DNA of 64,000 nt from Shimwellia blattae DSM 4481 = NBRC 105725 (GCF_000262305.1 NC_017910.1:124001-188000), one strand, 5' to 3'. Positions 53,356-62,523 are shown, counted from the stretch's first letter. Program-made: numbers and translations. Notes: a model not told the origin generated them from the sequence alone.

Positions 53356-54369
53356 TCAGACAGGGGGGTTGCCTTCTGCCCGGGGGGGATCATCCTGGTA
53401 GCGGGCGGTGGCAATCCAGGAGGCGCAGAACAGGATCAGGCGGGCAAAGAAATAGAAAAAGGCCATCAGCCCCAGTACCGAGCCAAAGGCCGCCCCGGAA
53501 GGGGAAGAGACCAGTTTGGGCAGGGTGAAGGTCATGATGATTTTCAGCACTTCAAAGCCAATGGCCGCCAGTAGGGTGCCGCGCAGCAGCGCTTTTTTGC
53601 GCGGCCGGTGGCGCGGCAGGCGCCAGAAGATCCAGAAGAACAGCAAATAGTTCGCAAAGACCGAGATAGACAGGCCAATCAGCCGCCAGGCGGGTTTTAA
53701 CCAGCCGATGGCATCCAGATGCAGGATATTAATAATGGTCTGCTGGGCCGCACCGGAGATGGACGTTATCGACAGGGTGATTATCAGGGCAATTAAGAGC
53801 CCCACCAGGGCGACCATGTCGCGCAGGTATTTCACCCAGATTTTTTCTTTGTCGTCAGGGTTGCGCTCCCACACGTCCCGAAACTGGGCGCGGACCGCTT
53901 CGCGCAGGTTACCCATCCAGTTTATGCCTGAGTAGAGCGCGACCAGCAGCCCCACCAGCCCGACGGCCGTGCGCTGCTGCACGGCGGTATTAATGGTGTT
54001 TTGCAGGGTGGCGGCAAGGGTCGGATCGCTGACGTTGCTCAGAATGCGCGCGAAGATATCCTCCAGCAGTGTCGGGTGCGAGGCGAGGATATACCCCCCG
54101 GCGGCGAAGGCGACCATCAGCATCGGGATCAGGGATAAAAACGAAAAGTAGGTGATGGCCGCGCCAAACTGGTTGCCCATCCGGTCGTTAAAGCGCTCGG
54201 TGGCGCGCAGGAAGTGGGCAACAACCGGGTTGCGCTCCACGTGGTTAACGGCCTTTTTTACCCCGTTAAGCGTGGTCTGTACGGTGTCACTGCGGTTATT
54301 TTCTGCCGCGGCAGGTTCATGCTCCACAGCACCTGTCGCCCGGGAGGTTTTTTGCTCCGGTGTCGTCAT
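53356..54369 (-). CDS. yhjD: Inner membrane protein YhjD (YihY/BrkB family)
   Basis: Polytopic inner-membrane protein of 337 aa, the E. coli length. FNDRMGNQFGAAITYFSFLSLIPMLMVAFA is the family signature, and about six helices follow. In E. coli a point mutation in yhjD lets cells live without Kdo on lipid A, so a role in lipid A transport has been suggested. AAGGAAACC supports the start. E. coli yhjB and yhjC, which sit between yhjD and treF there, are absent here. Confidence 0.93.
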   Translation of the reverse strand: MTTPEQKTSRATGAVEHEPAAAENNRSDTVQTTLNGVKKAVNHVERNPVVAHFLRATERFNDRMGNQFGAAITYFSFLSLIPMLMVAFAAGGYILASHPTLLEDIFARILSNVSDPTLAATLQNTINTAVQQRTAVGLVGLLVALYSGINWMGNLREAVRAQFRDVWERNPDDKEKIWVKYLRDMVALVGLLIALIITLSITSISGAAQQTIINILHLDAIGWLKPAWRLIGLSISVFANYLLFFWIFWRLPRHRPRKKALLRGTLLAAIGFEVLKIIMTFTLPKLVSSPSGAAFGSVLGLMAFFYFFARLILFCASWIATARYQDDPPRAEGNPPV

Positions 54370-54469
54370 GTGTTGGTTTCCTTGTCATGCGGGGCGTGAA
54401 TTTTAATAAAATTATAGCGTTAATACTAATCCACCGGGGCTTTCGTTGCATCACTGTGGCGGGCTATGC

Positions 54470-54503
54470 GCCACTGAAGCACCGGCCGGGCCGCTTCAGT
54501 GGC
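54470..54503. repeat. 11-bp inverted repeat between yhjD and treF
   Basis: GCCACTGAAGC / GCTTCAGTGGC with a 12-nt GC-rich loop (which can itself pair as GGCC). It lies 72 bp after the treF stop and 101 bp before the yhjD start. It may stop treF transcription or protect its 3' end; no T-run follows. Confidence 0.5.
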
Positions 54504-54574
54504 GATAATGGTACGAGAGCGAAGGTTAGTCGACAATAAACAGTGTCGCCCCGGTTTGGCGCTACGGGCAACCC

Positions 54575-56227
54575 TCAGCCCGCCGGTTCACCATACAGGC
54601 TTATCAGCCGCCGGGTGACGCCGTTTGTCCAGCCGAAGCCATCCTGCAGCGGGTACTCACCGCCGCCCCCGACCCGGGGCGTCTCCCCGGAAATATTATA
54701 TTTTTCAACCACCTTGTTTGATGTACGGTAAACCCGGTTTACCGTGGAGAGCCAGTTATGGGCTATCTCATCGGCCAGGCCATCCTGGCCGTAATTTTTC
54801 AGCCCCTGGATAGCCATCCACTGTAACGGGGCCCAGCCGTTGGGTTTATCCCACTGTTCGCCGCTTTCGATGTCGGTTGCGAGGATCCCCCCCGGCGAAA
54901 GCAGGCGCAGGCGCAGATGCATGGTCAGACGCCGGGCCTGTTCGTGGCTTGCCAGCAGCACAAACAGCGGTACTACGCTTGCGGCGGAAAAGGCCGCCGG
55001 GCGCTGGCGTCGCCAGTCGTAATCGTGATACAGGCCGTTAATGTCGTCCCACAGGTAGCGGTTGATCGCCTCCCGGCGGTCGGCGGCTTTGGCGAAAAAC
55101 AGGCGCTGGGTCTCTTTCTCACCTTTGAGCCCGGCAATATTGGCGATGGTGGTCTCCAGCTTAAACAGGAAGGCGTTCAGATCGATGGGGATAAACTGGG
55201 TGGTACGAATACTGGCCAGCCGGTCCTGGTCTCGCAGCCAGCGTGAGGAGTAGTCCCAGCCGGAGGCCGCCCCGGCCCGCAGATCCCGGTATACTTCGCT
55301 GGCGGGTCGCCCGGAGAGGCGCGCAGTCTGGATATCTTCAAGCCAGGATTCATCCCGGGGGGTGTCCCGGTCATCCCAGTAGCGGTTAAGTAGCGAGCCG
55401 TCCGGCATGCGCACCACGTGGCGATAGGCCTGGTTATCCGCCAGGGCCTCGGCCCCGTCCATCCAGTAGCTGTACTCTTTGCGTAAATGCTCAAGGTAGC
55501 GCCGGGCGCCGCGTACCCCGTCTTCTTCAAACAATTCCACCATCAGGGCAAAGACCGGCGGCTGGGAGCGGCTCAGATAGTAGGTGCGGTTGCCGTTGGG
55601 AATGTGGCCGTAGTTTTCCAGCAGCCAGGCGAAGTTGTCCGCCATATTGCGCAGCAGATCGTCCCGCCCGCTGTCCACCAGGCCGAGCATGGTGAAGTAG
55701 GAATCCCAGTAGTAGGTTTCGGTAAAGCGCCCGCCGGGCACAATATAGGGCCGGGGAAGGGGCAGGAGTGATGAGTCTTCATAGTGCTCGCGCGGGGTGC
55801 GGGTGAGCACCGGCCACAGGGTGTCGATATGCTCCAGCAGGGTCAGGGACGGGTCCGCCACGTAGCGATCGCCGTCGGGCTTTGGCATATGGAAGTGGGC
55901 CTCCACAAAGACCTTCAGGTTAAAGCCGCTCACCCGCCGTGCCCGGCGGTAGTTAATCAGAATGGTGAGCGGATCCATCTTCGGGGCGCAGTCGGGGAAG
56001 GTTTTGCTGTCCGGAAACAGCCGCGAGGACTGCACATGTTCGAACAGCTCCAGGTAGCGATCCGCCGGCGTCAGGGCATCGGACGCGGGCAACCCTTCAA
56101 TGATCTCCGGCTCTGGCTCGGCATCGATCATCTCGTCGAGTTTCAGCTCACAGGGATCCTGCTCCCAGGGGATCTCCTGCTCAGCAATCAGCGCAGACGG
56201 GGTGGTGCGGGCGTTCTGGATTGGCAT
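54575..56227 (-). CDS. treF: Cytoplasmic trehalase TreF
   Basis: Glycoside hydrolase family 37 enzyme that splits trehalose into two glucose molecules, 550 aa, E. coli 549, without signal peptide. Signature 1 is PGGRFTETYYWDSYFTMLGL and signature 2 QWDKPNGWAPLQW, with QDGFGWTNGV near the C-terminus. GGAGGAGCC precedes the start. E. coli treF is induced by hyperosmosis through RpoS; no site is assigned here. Confidence 0.97.
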   Translation of the reverse strand: MPIQNARTTPSALIAEQEIPWEQDPCELKLDEMIDAEPEPEIIEGLPASDALTPADRYLELFEHVQSSRLFPDSKTFPDCAPKMDPLTILINYRRARRVSGFNLKVFVEAHFHMPKPDGDRYVADPSLTLLEHIDTLWPVLTRTPREHYEDSSLLPLPRPYIVPGGRFTETYYWDSYFTMLGLVDSGRDDLLRNMADNFAWLLENYGHIPNGNRTYYLSRSQPPVFALMVELFEEDGVRGARRYLEHLRKEYSYWMDGAEALADNQAYRHVVRMPDGSLLNRYWDDRDTPRDESWLEDIQTARLSGRPASEVYRDLRAGAASGWDYSSRWLRDQDRLASIRTTQFIPIDLNAFLFKLETTIANIAGLKGEKETQRLFFAKAADRREAINRYLWDDINGLYHDYDWRRQRPAAFSAASVVPLFVLLASHEQARRLTMHLRLRLLSPGGILATDIESGEQWDKPNGWAPLQWMAIQGLKNYGQDGLADEIAHNWLSTVNRVYRTSNKVVEKYNISGETPRVGGGGEYPLQDGFGWTNGVTRRLISLYGEPAG

Positions 56228-56346
56228 AGTGACGGCTCCTCCGGTTGCCAGACAAATTATCGCAGCGGCGACGTGTGCTCCTTATTAAGGGTAGTCAGAT
56301 TGTTGGCGGTGCGGCACACCGCGTGCGCTAACTTTGCAACGATTTA

Positions 56347-57864
56347 TTAAAACGCCCCTTCAGATCGGCGGGAACGGGCCAGTGCGAACCAGACTGCCAG
56401 CGCCAGCCCCAGCAGCAGAACACTGGCCGCCCCGAGGGCCAGACTGTGGGAGAGGCTGAACGCGTGGCGCGCAGCCTGAGCCAGGTGCTGACCTGTTTGC
56501 GCATCCAGCTGCCCGGCCAGGGCCATGGCCTCCCCGATGGACGAGGCGGCCTGGCGGGAGAGGGGGGCCGCCAGCCCGTCGGGCAGGATAATCGCCGCCG
56601 TAAAGCTGCGGCTTAACAGCAGCCCGAACAGGGCGACCCCCAGCCCGGCCCCCAGCTCATAAGCCATGGTTTCGATGGCGCCCGCCGCGCTGGCCTTTTC
56701 CGGTGGGGCGGCGGCCATGATGGCCGCGGTGGAGGCCAGCAGCGCGCTGGCGACGCTAAACCCGAGGAGCGCCATCAGAGCCCAGGCCTGGTACGGCTGG
56801 CTGGCAAAATCCGTGGCCGATAACCCGGCAAAGCTCAGCCCGCTGAGCAACATGCCGCCTGCGGCCACCCGGCGCAGCCCGCAGCGGGAGACCAGAACCC
56901 CGGCCACCGGCCCGCTGATACCGCTGGCCAGCATCACCGGCAGCATAAACGCGCCCGCTGCCAGCGGGGTAAACCCGTGCACGAACTGGAGCTCCTGGGC
57001 CATCATCAGCTCAAAGCCCACCAGGGTTATCATGGCGACCATCGCCATCATAATGCCGCAGAAGATCACCCGGTGGCCGAACAGGCGGATGTCGATCATC
57101 GGCCGCGCCAGGCTCAGCTGGGTGCGGATAAAACGCCACAGCAGCAGTGCGCCGACCGCCAGCGCCGGTAGGGTGACACCCAGGGGCTGGGTGCCTTTGA
57201 GCAGGGTTTTCAGGCTGTAGATAATCAGCAGGATGGCGGCTATCAGCATCAGCGCGTGGCGCAGGTTAACCGGCTGGCCGGGCCTGCCCTGCTGAACCGG
57301 CACCAGAAAACGGGTGAGCAGCATCACCACCAGAATAATCGGAACGTTGACCAGAAACACCGATCCCCAGTAGAAGTGCTCCAGCAGAAAGCCGCCGATA
57401 AGCGGGCCAAAGGCCGCCCCGCCGGAGCCCACCGCCGCCCAGATCCCCAGGGCGATATTGCGCTGGCCGGTATCGGCAAAGAGGGTGCGGATTGCCGCAA
57501 GGGTTGCCGGAACAATCATCGCCGCCCCCACGGCCAGCAGACCCCGGGCGGCGATAAGCCAGCCCGCTCCCGGTGCGAGGGCCGCCGCCAGTGAGGCCAG
57601 GCCGAACAGGGCGCTGCCGGTCAGCAGCAGGCGTTTAAAACCGATGCGATCCCCCAGTGCCCCCATGGGCAGCACCATGCCCGCCATGATCAGCGAGTAG
57701 ATATCAATAATCCACAGCAGCGTATTGCTGCTGGCCCCGAGCCGGGTGCTCAGGGTCGGGGTCGCCACGTGCAGCACGGTGGCGTCGATCGCCACCGGAA
57801 TATACACCAGCACCACAATGAATAAGGTTAACCACGGGCGCAGCCGGGCCCATAACATGCGCAT
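56347..57864 (-). CDS. smvA: Multidrug/biocide efflux pump SmvA (DHA2 family MFS)
   Basis: Fourteen-helix drug:proton antiporter of 505 aa, very similar to Salmonella SmvA, which exports methyl viologen and quaternary ammonium biocides. Hallmarks are YIPVAIDATVLHVATPTLS in helix 1, LLWIIDIYSLIMAGMVLPMGALGDRIG and GSGGAAFGPLIGGFLLEHFYWGSVF. I chose ATG 57864 (MRMLWARLRPWLTLF) with GGGTGAG upstream. It is divergent from smvR, with two dyad operators between the genes. It is absent from E. coli K-12. Confidence 0.93.
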   Translation of the reverse strand: MRMLWARLRPWLTLFIVVLVYIPVAIDATVLHVATPTLSTRLGASSNTLLWIIDIYSLIMAGMVLPMGALGDRIGFKRLLLTGSALFGLASLAAALAPGAGWLIAARGLLAVGAAMIVPATLAAIRTLFADTGQRNIALGIWAAVGSGGAAFGPLIGGFLLEHFYWGSVFLVNVPIILVVMLLTRFLVPVQQGRPGQPVNLRHALMLIAAILLIIYSLKTLLKGTQPLGVTLPALAVGALLLWRFIRTQLSLARPMIDIRLFGHRVIFCGIMMAMVAMITLVGFELMMAQELQFVHGFTPLAAGAFMLPVMLASGISGPVAGVLVSRCGLRRVAAGGMLLSGLSFAGLSATDFASQPYQAWALMALLGFSVASALLASTAAIMAAAPPEKASAAGAIETMAYELGAGLGVALFGLLLSRSFTAAIILPDGLAAPLSRQAASSIGEAMALAGQLDAQTGQHLAQAARHAFSLSHSLALGAASVLLLGLALAVWFALARSRRSEGAF

Positions 57865-57885
57865 ACTCTCACCCTGAAAATGAAT

Positions 57886-57901
57886 TTGAACAAGCGTCCA
57901 G
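57886..57901. promoter_or_regulatory. Candidate SmvR operator 1
   Basis: TTGAACAAGCGTCCAG has the dyad TTGnAC-N4-GTnCA with one imperfect outer base. It lies 22 bp upstream of the smvA start and repeats 36 bp away as operator 2. The TetR-type arrangement is inferred. Confidence 0.6.
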
Positions 57902-57921
57902 TTTGCTATTCTGACCATCAA

Positions 57922-57937
57922 TTGAACGCATGTCCAA
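57922..57937. promoter_or_regulatory. Candidate SmvR operator 2
   Basis: TTGAACGCATGTCCAA has the dyad TTGnAC-N4-GTnCAA. It lies 42 bp upstream of the smvR start, with the same half-sites as operator 1, so one repressor could control both directions. Confidence 0.65.
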
Positions 57938-57978
57938 CTTTTTGCTATGCTGGCCCGCAGGCAGCAACTGAGGTGAGC

Positions 57979-58569
57979 ATGAGTTATCTGAATAAAACAC
58001 AGCGGCGGGAAATTATCCTGGAGGCCGCCGGGCGCGTGGCGCTGAGCGAAGGGCTACAGGCCATGACGGTGCGCCGCATTGCCAGCGAGGCGCAAATTGC
58101 CACCGGGCAGGTGCACCACCATTTTGCCTCCGCCAGCGCCTTAAAGGCCGAGACGTTCGTACGCCTCAGCGAGCAACTGCTGGACACCTACCGCCAGAAG
58201 CCCGCCACCAGCAGCTGGCGGGAGTGGCTGCACCAGGTGCTGGGCAGTGACACGAGCGGCTCAAGTGAGTATCTGGCCCTGTGGCGCGATGCCCAGCAGG
58301 AAGCAGGGCACGACCCGCTCATCCGCGAGGCCTATATCCAGTCGATGCTGGCGTGGCACCAGGAGGTGGTGGCGGTGATCCGCGCCGGGATGGCCGGTGG
58401 CGGGTTCAGCACCAGCGGTGAGCCGGACAGTATCGCCTGGCGGCTGATTGCCCTGAGCTGCGGCATGGACGGGATCTACCTGCTGGGGATTGCCGGTATT
58501 GACGACCGGGCGTTTTATCAGCACCTGGATGCGGCCATTACCCGGGAGCTGGCACCTGCCGCGCTGTAA
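57979..58569 (+). CDS. smvR: TetR-family repressor of smvA
   Basis: TetR-family regulator of 196 aa with the helix-turn-helix at about 28-50 (MTVRRIASEAQIATGQVHHHF, residues in that order). The C-terminal domain is drug-binding-like and unlike other TetR subfamilies I recall. Klebsiella SmvR represses the divergent smvA gene, and loss raises chlorhexidine tolerance; the same arrangement is seen here. ATG 57979 follows TGAGGTGAG; an in-frame ATG at 57880 would run through both operators. Confidence 0.88.
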   Translation: MSYLNKTQRREIILEAAGRVALSEGLQAMTVRRIASEAQIATGQVHHHFASASALKAETFVRLSEQLLDTYRQKPATSSWREWLHQVLGSDTSGSSEYLALWRDAQQEAGHDPLIREAYIQSMLAWHQEVVAVIRAGMAGGGFSTSGEPDSIAWRLIALSCGMDGIYLLGIAGIDDRAFYQHLDAAITRELAPAAL

Positions 58570-58577
58570 AACTGAGC

Positions 58578-58602
58578 ACCCGGTACCCGGGCCGGGGTTT
58601 TT
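58578..58602 (+). terminator. Terminator after smvR
   Basis: CCCGG...CCGGG stem followed by GTTTTT, beginning about 10 bp after the smvR stop. Confidence 0.7.
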
Positions 58603-58696
58603 CGCTGTCCATTAGCCATCTTCCTATAGTGCCGCCGGGCGCTAAGGCCTATCCTTGCCGGTTTTTATCAGTGAGTCAGTCAGGTAATTACCGTTA

Positions 58697-60646
58697 ATGG
58701 TGTTGCTAAGAGATGAGATCCGCGATCATTTAGCGGAAAAAAGACTGTTTGCCCGCCGCGCGGTAACCTCCCTTCTGCTGGTTGTGGTCTGTTTCGGGAT
58801 ACTGGTTGCGAACCTGTGTCGCCTGCAAATCAGAGAGCATGATTTTTACCAGACCCGCTCCGAGCAAAACGCCATCAAAATGTTGCCGGTGGCCCCGACC
58901 CGGGGGCTGATTTTTGACCGTAACGGCACGGCGCTGGTGCGCAATATTACCCTGTTCCGCCTGCAGGTGATCCCCGGGAAAACCGCCAGTATCAGCCAGA
59001 TGCTCCAGGCGCTGACCCCGGTTGTGCACCTTACACCGGAGGAGGTCGCCAGCTTTCGCAATGCGCTGCACCACAATAGCCGCTATAAGTCCATTACCCT
59101 TAAAGACCGGCTCAGTGAGGTCGAGGTGGCGCGCTTTGCGGTCAATGAGTTCCGCTTTCCCGGGGTCACGGTGGAGACCTATCAGGAGCGCGAATACCCC
59201 TTCGGATCCGCCCTGGCCCATGTGGTGGGGTATGTCTCTAAGATTAATGACCACGACCTTGAGCGCCTGAGCCGCGACGGTGAGGCGGAAAACTACGCCG
59301 CCGACCACAATATCGGTAAGCAGGGGATTGAGGGCTACTATGAAAAAGCCCTGCACGGGACCACCGGTTACCAGGAGGTGGAGGTCGATAACCACGGGCG
59401 CATTGTGCGCACGTTAAAAGTGGTGCCGCCCCAGGCCGGAGAGGATCTCTACCTGACCCTGGACGTGCGCTTACAGCAGTATATTGAGACGGTGCTTAAA
59501 GGCCAGCGCGGGGCGGTGGCAGTGGTGGACCCCCGGGATGGCGGCGTACTGGCGATGGTCTCCAGCCCCAGCTATGATCCCAGCCCCTTTGTGAAGGGGA
59601 TCAGCGCGCCGGCGTACCGCGCACTGCTCTCCGACCCGGACCGGCCACTGATCAACCGGGTGACCCAGGGGCTGTATCCGCCCGCCTCCACGGTGAAACC
59701 CTATATGGCGGTTTCGGCGCTTTCTGCCGGGGTTATCACCCCGGGGACGCGCTTTTTCGGGGCCCCTACCTGGACCTTACCCGGCACTCAGCGCCGCTAT
59801 CGCGACTGGCTGAAAACCGGCCACGGTATGCTCAATGTGACCAAAGCGATTGAGGAGTCTGCCGATACCTTCTTCTACCAGGTGGCTTACCAGATGGGCA
59901 TCGACAGGATCCACACCTGGATGAGCAAATTCGGCTACGGGCAACGGACCGGTATTGATCTGAATGAAGAGTACGCCGGGGTGCTGCCCAGCCGGGAGTG
60001 GAAAAAGCGCGTACATAAAAGTATGTGGTATCAGGGGGATACGGTCTCTGTGGGGATCGGGCAGGGCTACTGGATAGCCACCCCGGTGCAGATGGTTAAA
60101 GCGCTGACCACCTTACTGAATAACGGCAAGGTGAAGGATCCGCATTTGCTGTATTCCATGGCCAGCGGCACCCGGGTGATGCGGTATCAGCCACCGGCGC
60201 AGACACCACAGGTGGGCGATCCGAACTCCCCCTACTGGAATATTGTGCGCAACGGTATGTACGGCATGGCAAATTTACCTAACGGCACCGGGTATAAGAT
60301 GTTTCACTCGGCCCCTTATGGCATTGCGGCAAAATCAGGGACATCCCAGGTGTTCAGCCTGCGCCAGAACCAGGTCTATAACGCGCGGATGATCCCGGTA
60401 CGCCTGCGCGACCATATTTTTTATACCCTGTTTGCTCCCTACCAGCATCCGAAGGTGGCAATGGCGCTGATCCTGGAAAATGGCGGTGGTGACGGGGTGG
60501 TGGCCGGGCCGGTGGCAAGGAAGATCCTTGATCATATCTTCCTGCCCGGCCACGGTATGGCGGAAACGCCGCCCGGCCTCCCGGGGGATGCGCCGCCCGC
60601 AGAGCGCGACGCACTTCCCCCGGGCGACAGTGACGGCGCCCGGTAG
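58697..60646 (+). CDS. Second PBP2-like peptidoglycan transpeptidase (MrdA paralogue)
   Basis: Class B penicillin-binding protein of 649 aa, clearly related to E. coli PBP2 (633 aa). One N-terminal membrane anchor (about 22-42) is followed by the pedestal domain and a transpeptidase domain. Active-site motifs are S331-T-V-K334, S388-A-D390 and K546-S-G-T549, at nearly the E. coli positions. It is not next to rodA, rlmH or rsfS, so it is not the normal mrdA operon. The PBP2-type motif SAD (not SxN) is kept. Likely an additional elongation-type transpeptidase, similar in concept to Salmonella PBP2sal. Start ATG 58697 has only a weak ribosome-binding site. Confidence 0.88.
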   Translation: MVLLRDEIRDHLAEKRLFARRAVTSLLLVVVCFGILVANLCRLQIREHDFYQTRSEQNAIKMLPVAPTRGLIFDRNGTALVRNITLFRLQVIPGKTASISQMLQALTPVVHLTPEEVASFRNALHHNSRYKSITLKDRLSEVEVARFAVNEFRFPGVTVETYQEREYPFGSALAHVVGYVSKINDHDLERLSRDGEAENYAADHNIGKQGIEGYYEKALHGTTGYQEVEVDNHGRIVRTLKVVPPQAGEDLYLTLDVRLQQYIETVLKGQRGAVAVVDPRDGGVLAMVSSPSYDPSPFVKGISAPAYRALLSDPDRPLINRVTQGLYPPASTVKPYMAVSALSAGVITPGTRFFGAPTWTLPGTQRRYRDWLKTGHGMLNVTKAIEESADTFFYQVAYQMGIDRIHTWMSKFGYGQRTGIDLNEEYAGVLPSREWKKRVHKSMWYQGDTVSVGIGQGYWIATPVQMVKALTTLLNNGKVKDPHLLYSMASGTRVMRYQPPAQTPQVGDPNSPYWNIVRNGMYGMANLPNGTGYKMFHSAPYGIAAKSGTSQVFSLRQNQVYNARMIPVRLRDHIFYTLFAPYQHPKVAMALILENGGGDGVVAGPVARKILDHIFLPGHGMAETPPGLPGDAPPAERDALPPGDSDGAR

Positions 60647-60655
60647 CCCCGGGCG

Positions 60656-61330
60656 TTATTTTATTCCGTTCTCAAACAGTCTGGCATCGGTAGCCAGGCT
60701 GTCTATTACGCCTTTCAGGGTCTCCATGGTGACTGCCTGCTGGGAGTTAGAGAGCTGTTTCCCGTTCCCTTTACGCAGCACTTTTATCAGCACCTTCCCG
60801 GTGACAGAGTCAACCGCTTCGGCTTCGAAGTAGAGGTGGGTATCCTGGGTACGATACCCGGTGACCACCTGCCCGGCGGCCAGCACCATGGTGACCGGCA
60901 GCACTTCATAGAACTGCATGGATTCATTGCTGGTATTCACCGCGGTAATGGCGCTGCGGATGATGAGCGTTTTCGGCCCCGGTTTGGTGGTGAGCGTGAA
61001 GCGGGACTGCAGGGATGACTTCAGCTTCTGGTCGGCATAGTTGCGGACCTGGTTGAGGGTCTCCTGGGAAACCTGAGGGCCCGGGCGCGGGGTCGGGTAG
61101 TAGGTGACCGGGTTATAAATTAACTTGTCGTAGTTTGCGAAGTTTACTGTGGGATCAACCCAGCGCAGGACCGGCTGGCCCGAGGCGCTGACGGCTTCCG
61201 TCAACCCGCTGTAGTCTTTAAGAAAGCCGGAGTATTGTTGCTTTTCTGTCCGGCTGGAGCTGCACCCGCTGAGCATGACGCCCGCAGTGACCAGTGCGCA
61301 AAGCAGTTTAGCTGTGGAATTCAGGTTCAT
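60656..61330 (-). CDS. DUF3313 family lipoprotein
   Basis: Predicted lipoprotein of 224 aa with signal peptide ending VMLSGC (Cys23). The rest carries SGFLKDYSGL near the N-terminus, LRWVDPTVNFANYDKLIYNPVTYYP and a C-terminal LRKGNGKQLSNSQQAVTMETLKGVID, which I recognise as the DUF3313 pattern. Function is unknown. It is convergent with the PBP2-like gene, 9 bp apart, and downstream of marC on the same strand. Confidence 0.8.
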   Translation of the reverse strand: MNLNSTAKLLCALVTAGVMLSGCSSSRTEKQQYSGFLKDYSGLTEAVSASGQPVLRWVDPTVNFANYDKLIYNPVTYYPTPRPGPQVSQETLNQVRNYADQKLKSSLQSRFTLTTKPGPKTLIIRSAITAVNTSNESMQFYEVLPVTMVLAAGQVVTGYRTQDTHLYFEAEAVDSVTGKVLIKVLRKGNGKQLSNSQQAVTMETLKGVIDSLATDARLFENGIK

Positions 61331-61378
61331 GGTTATGGTCTCTGTCTTATAAAGTGGGATCCCGGGATATTATTGAGG

Positions 61379-62029
61379 TTATTTCCACGGGTAATTAATG
61401 ACGATTTCCTGTACACCGTTAATAACAAACTGCACACCCATACAAACCAGTAAAAAGCCCATCAGCCGGGAGATGGCATCAATGCCGTTTTTTCCTACCA
61501 GACGCATGATGGTATTTGAGCTTAGCAGGCTGCCCCACAAAATAATGCTCAGCAGAGCAAATATCAGCGGCGGCGCCACCCAGATAACCCACTCCGGGAA
61601 AATACTTTTGTCGTTAATGGTTGAGGCGGAGCTGATAATCATGGCGATGGTGCCGGGCCCGGCGGTGCTGGGCATCGCCAGGGGCACAAACGCGATATTT
61701 GCCGCAGCCCGCGGTGCTGTGGTGGCGGGCTCCGGGCGTACCGGGGCCGGGAATAGCATTCGAAAGCCAATAAACATCACGATTAAGCCACCGGCGATAC
61801 GCAACCCGGGAATAGAGATACCAAAGGTATTCATCACCACCTGGCCTGCATACCAGGCCACCATCAGAATAATAAACACATACAGGCTGGCCATGGCAGA
61901 CTGCTGGCGGCGCTCGGCGTGGGTCATTTCACCAGAAAGGCCGAGGAATAAAGCAACCGTGGTTAGCGGGTTAGCCAGGGGCAGTAATACGGCCAGCCCC
62001 AGCAGGATGGCCTCAATTAATTCGAACAT
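61379..62029 (-). CDS. marC: MarC-family inner membrane protein
   Basis: Polytopic inner-membrane protein of 216 aa, E. coli MarC 221. The signature VLLPLANPLTTVALFLGLSG and the later AFVPLAMPSTAGPGTIAMIISSAS match MarC closely, with about six helices. A loop after RMLFPAPV is shorter than in E. coli. MarC was once linked to antibiotic resistance but no transport role has been shown. In E. coli it is beside marRAB; here it lies alone near gor. Confidence 0.9.
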   Translation of the reverse strand: MFELIEAILLGLAVLLPLANPLTTVALFLGLSGEMTHAERRQQSAMASLYVFIILMVAWYAGQVVMNTFGISIPGLRIAGGLIVMFIGFRMLFPAPVRPEPATTAPRAAANIAFVPLAMPSTAGPGTIAMIISSASTINDKSIFPEWVIWVAPPLIFALLSIILWGSLLSSNTIMRLVGKNGIDAISRLMGFLLVCMGVQFVINGVQEIVINYPWK

Positions 62030-62330
62030 AATTTACCTGACAGGCACGGCCTGAATCTGACCAGCCAGCGGCTGGCACATACGTAATGAGTGTCTGCGCA
62101 TGATGTCGTTGCGGTACTTACGCTGACGATGCGGCCCGGCATTACCCCTATTTATAATGCAGAGAGTATAGCCCGCTGTAATCATAACGGGTTATTTTTA
62201 GCGCCTGTCTCATTCTGTGCGAAATTAATTGAAGTGTATCAATGAGTTATTTTGGCGACGTTATATTTTTGCTGTTTGTTATTTAGCCATATTTTTATAT
62301 TTGGCCGGTCTTCCTGGCGGGTAAAAATAA
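62030..62330. other. marC upstream region
   Basis: This 301-bp stretch between the marC start and the 600-bp inverted-repeat element has no gene. It is AT-rich at about 62215-62310. TATAAT on the plus strand (62151-62156) and a TATACT on the minus strand (about 62165-62170) are possible -10 elements without convincing -35 partners. Confidence 0.4.
62323..62330. repeat. Left target-site duplication of the 600-bp element
   Basis: AAAAATAA directly abuts the left terminus GGTTTATCGC and is repeated perfectly at 62931-62938 after the right terminus. Confidence 0.85.
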
Positions 62331-62383
62331 GGTTTATCGCATTTAAGCGTGGCAGCTGAAGCCTTTCCCAAAGGGTGGTTTTG

Positions 62384-62399
62384 GCGAATAGCGATTCGC
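62384..62399. repeat. Left-end hairpin of the element
   Basis: GCGAAT-AGCG-ATTCGC, a perfect 6-bp stem with a 4-nt loop. The partner in the right end has GAGAAT/ATTCTC around the same loop, so one base pair differs with compensation. Confidence 0.8.
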
Positions 62400-62523
62400 A
62401 GGCGCCTCAGGCATTGTGCCGGGATCTGGTCTATGTACGTTTAGTGAAAAGGTTCCGCTCCCCGACCCCCGGTATTTCTTTTTCGCGGGACTGGAAAACC
62501 CCTACGGTACAACAACACAGTTT

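Noticed and set aside
53269..53574. Plus-strand frame of about 100 codons opposite the yhjD 3' end
   Set aside because: It is the antisense shadow of yhjD and of the GC-rich hairpin behind it.
61379..62054. Plus-strand frame of 218 codons across the marC region
   Set aside because: It is antisense to marC, whose protein matches the family along its whole length.
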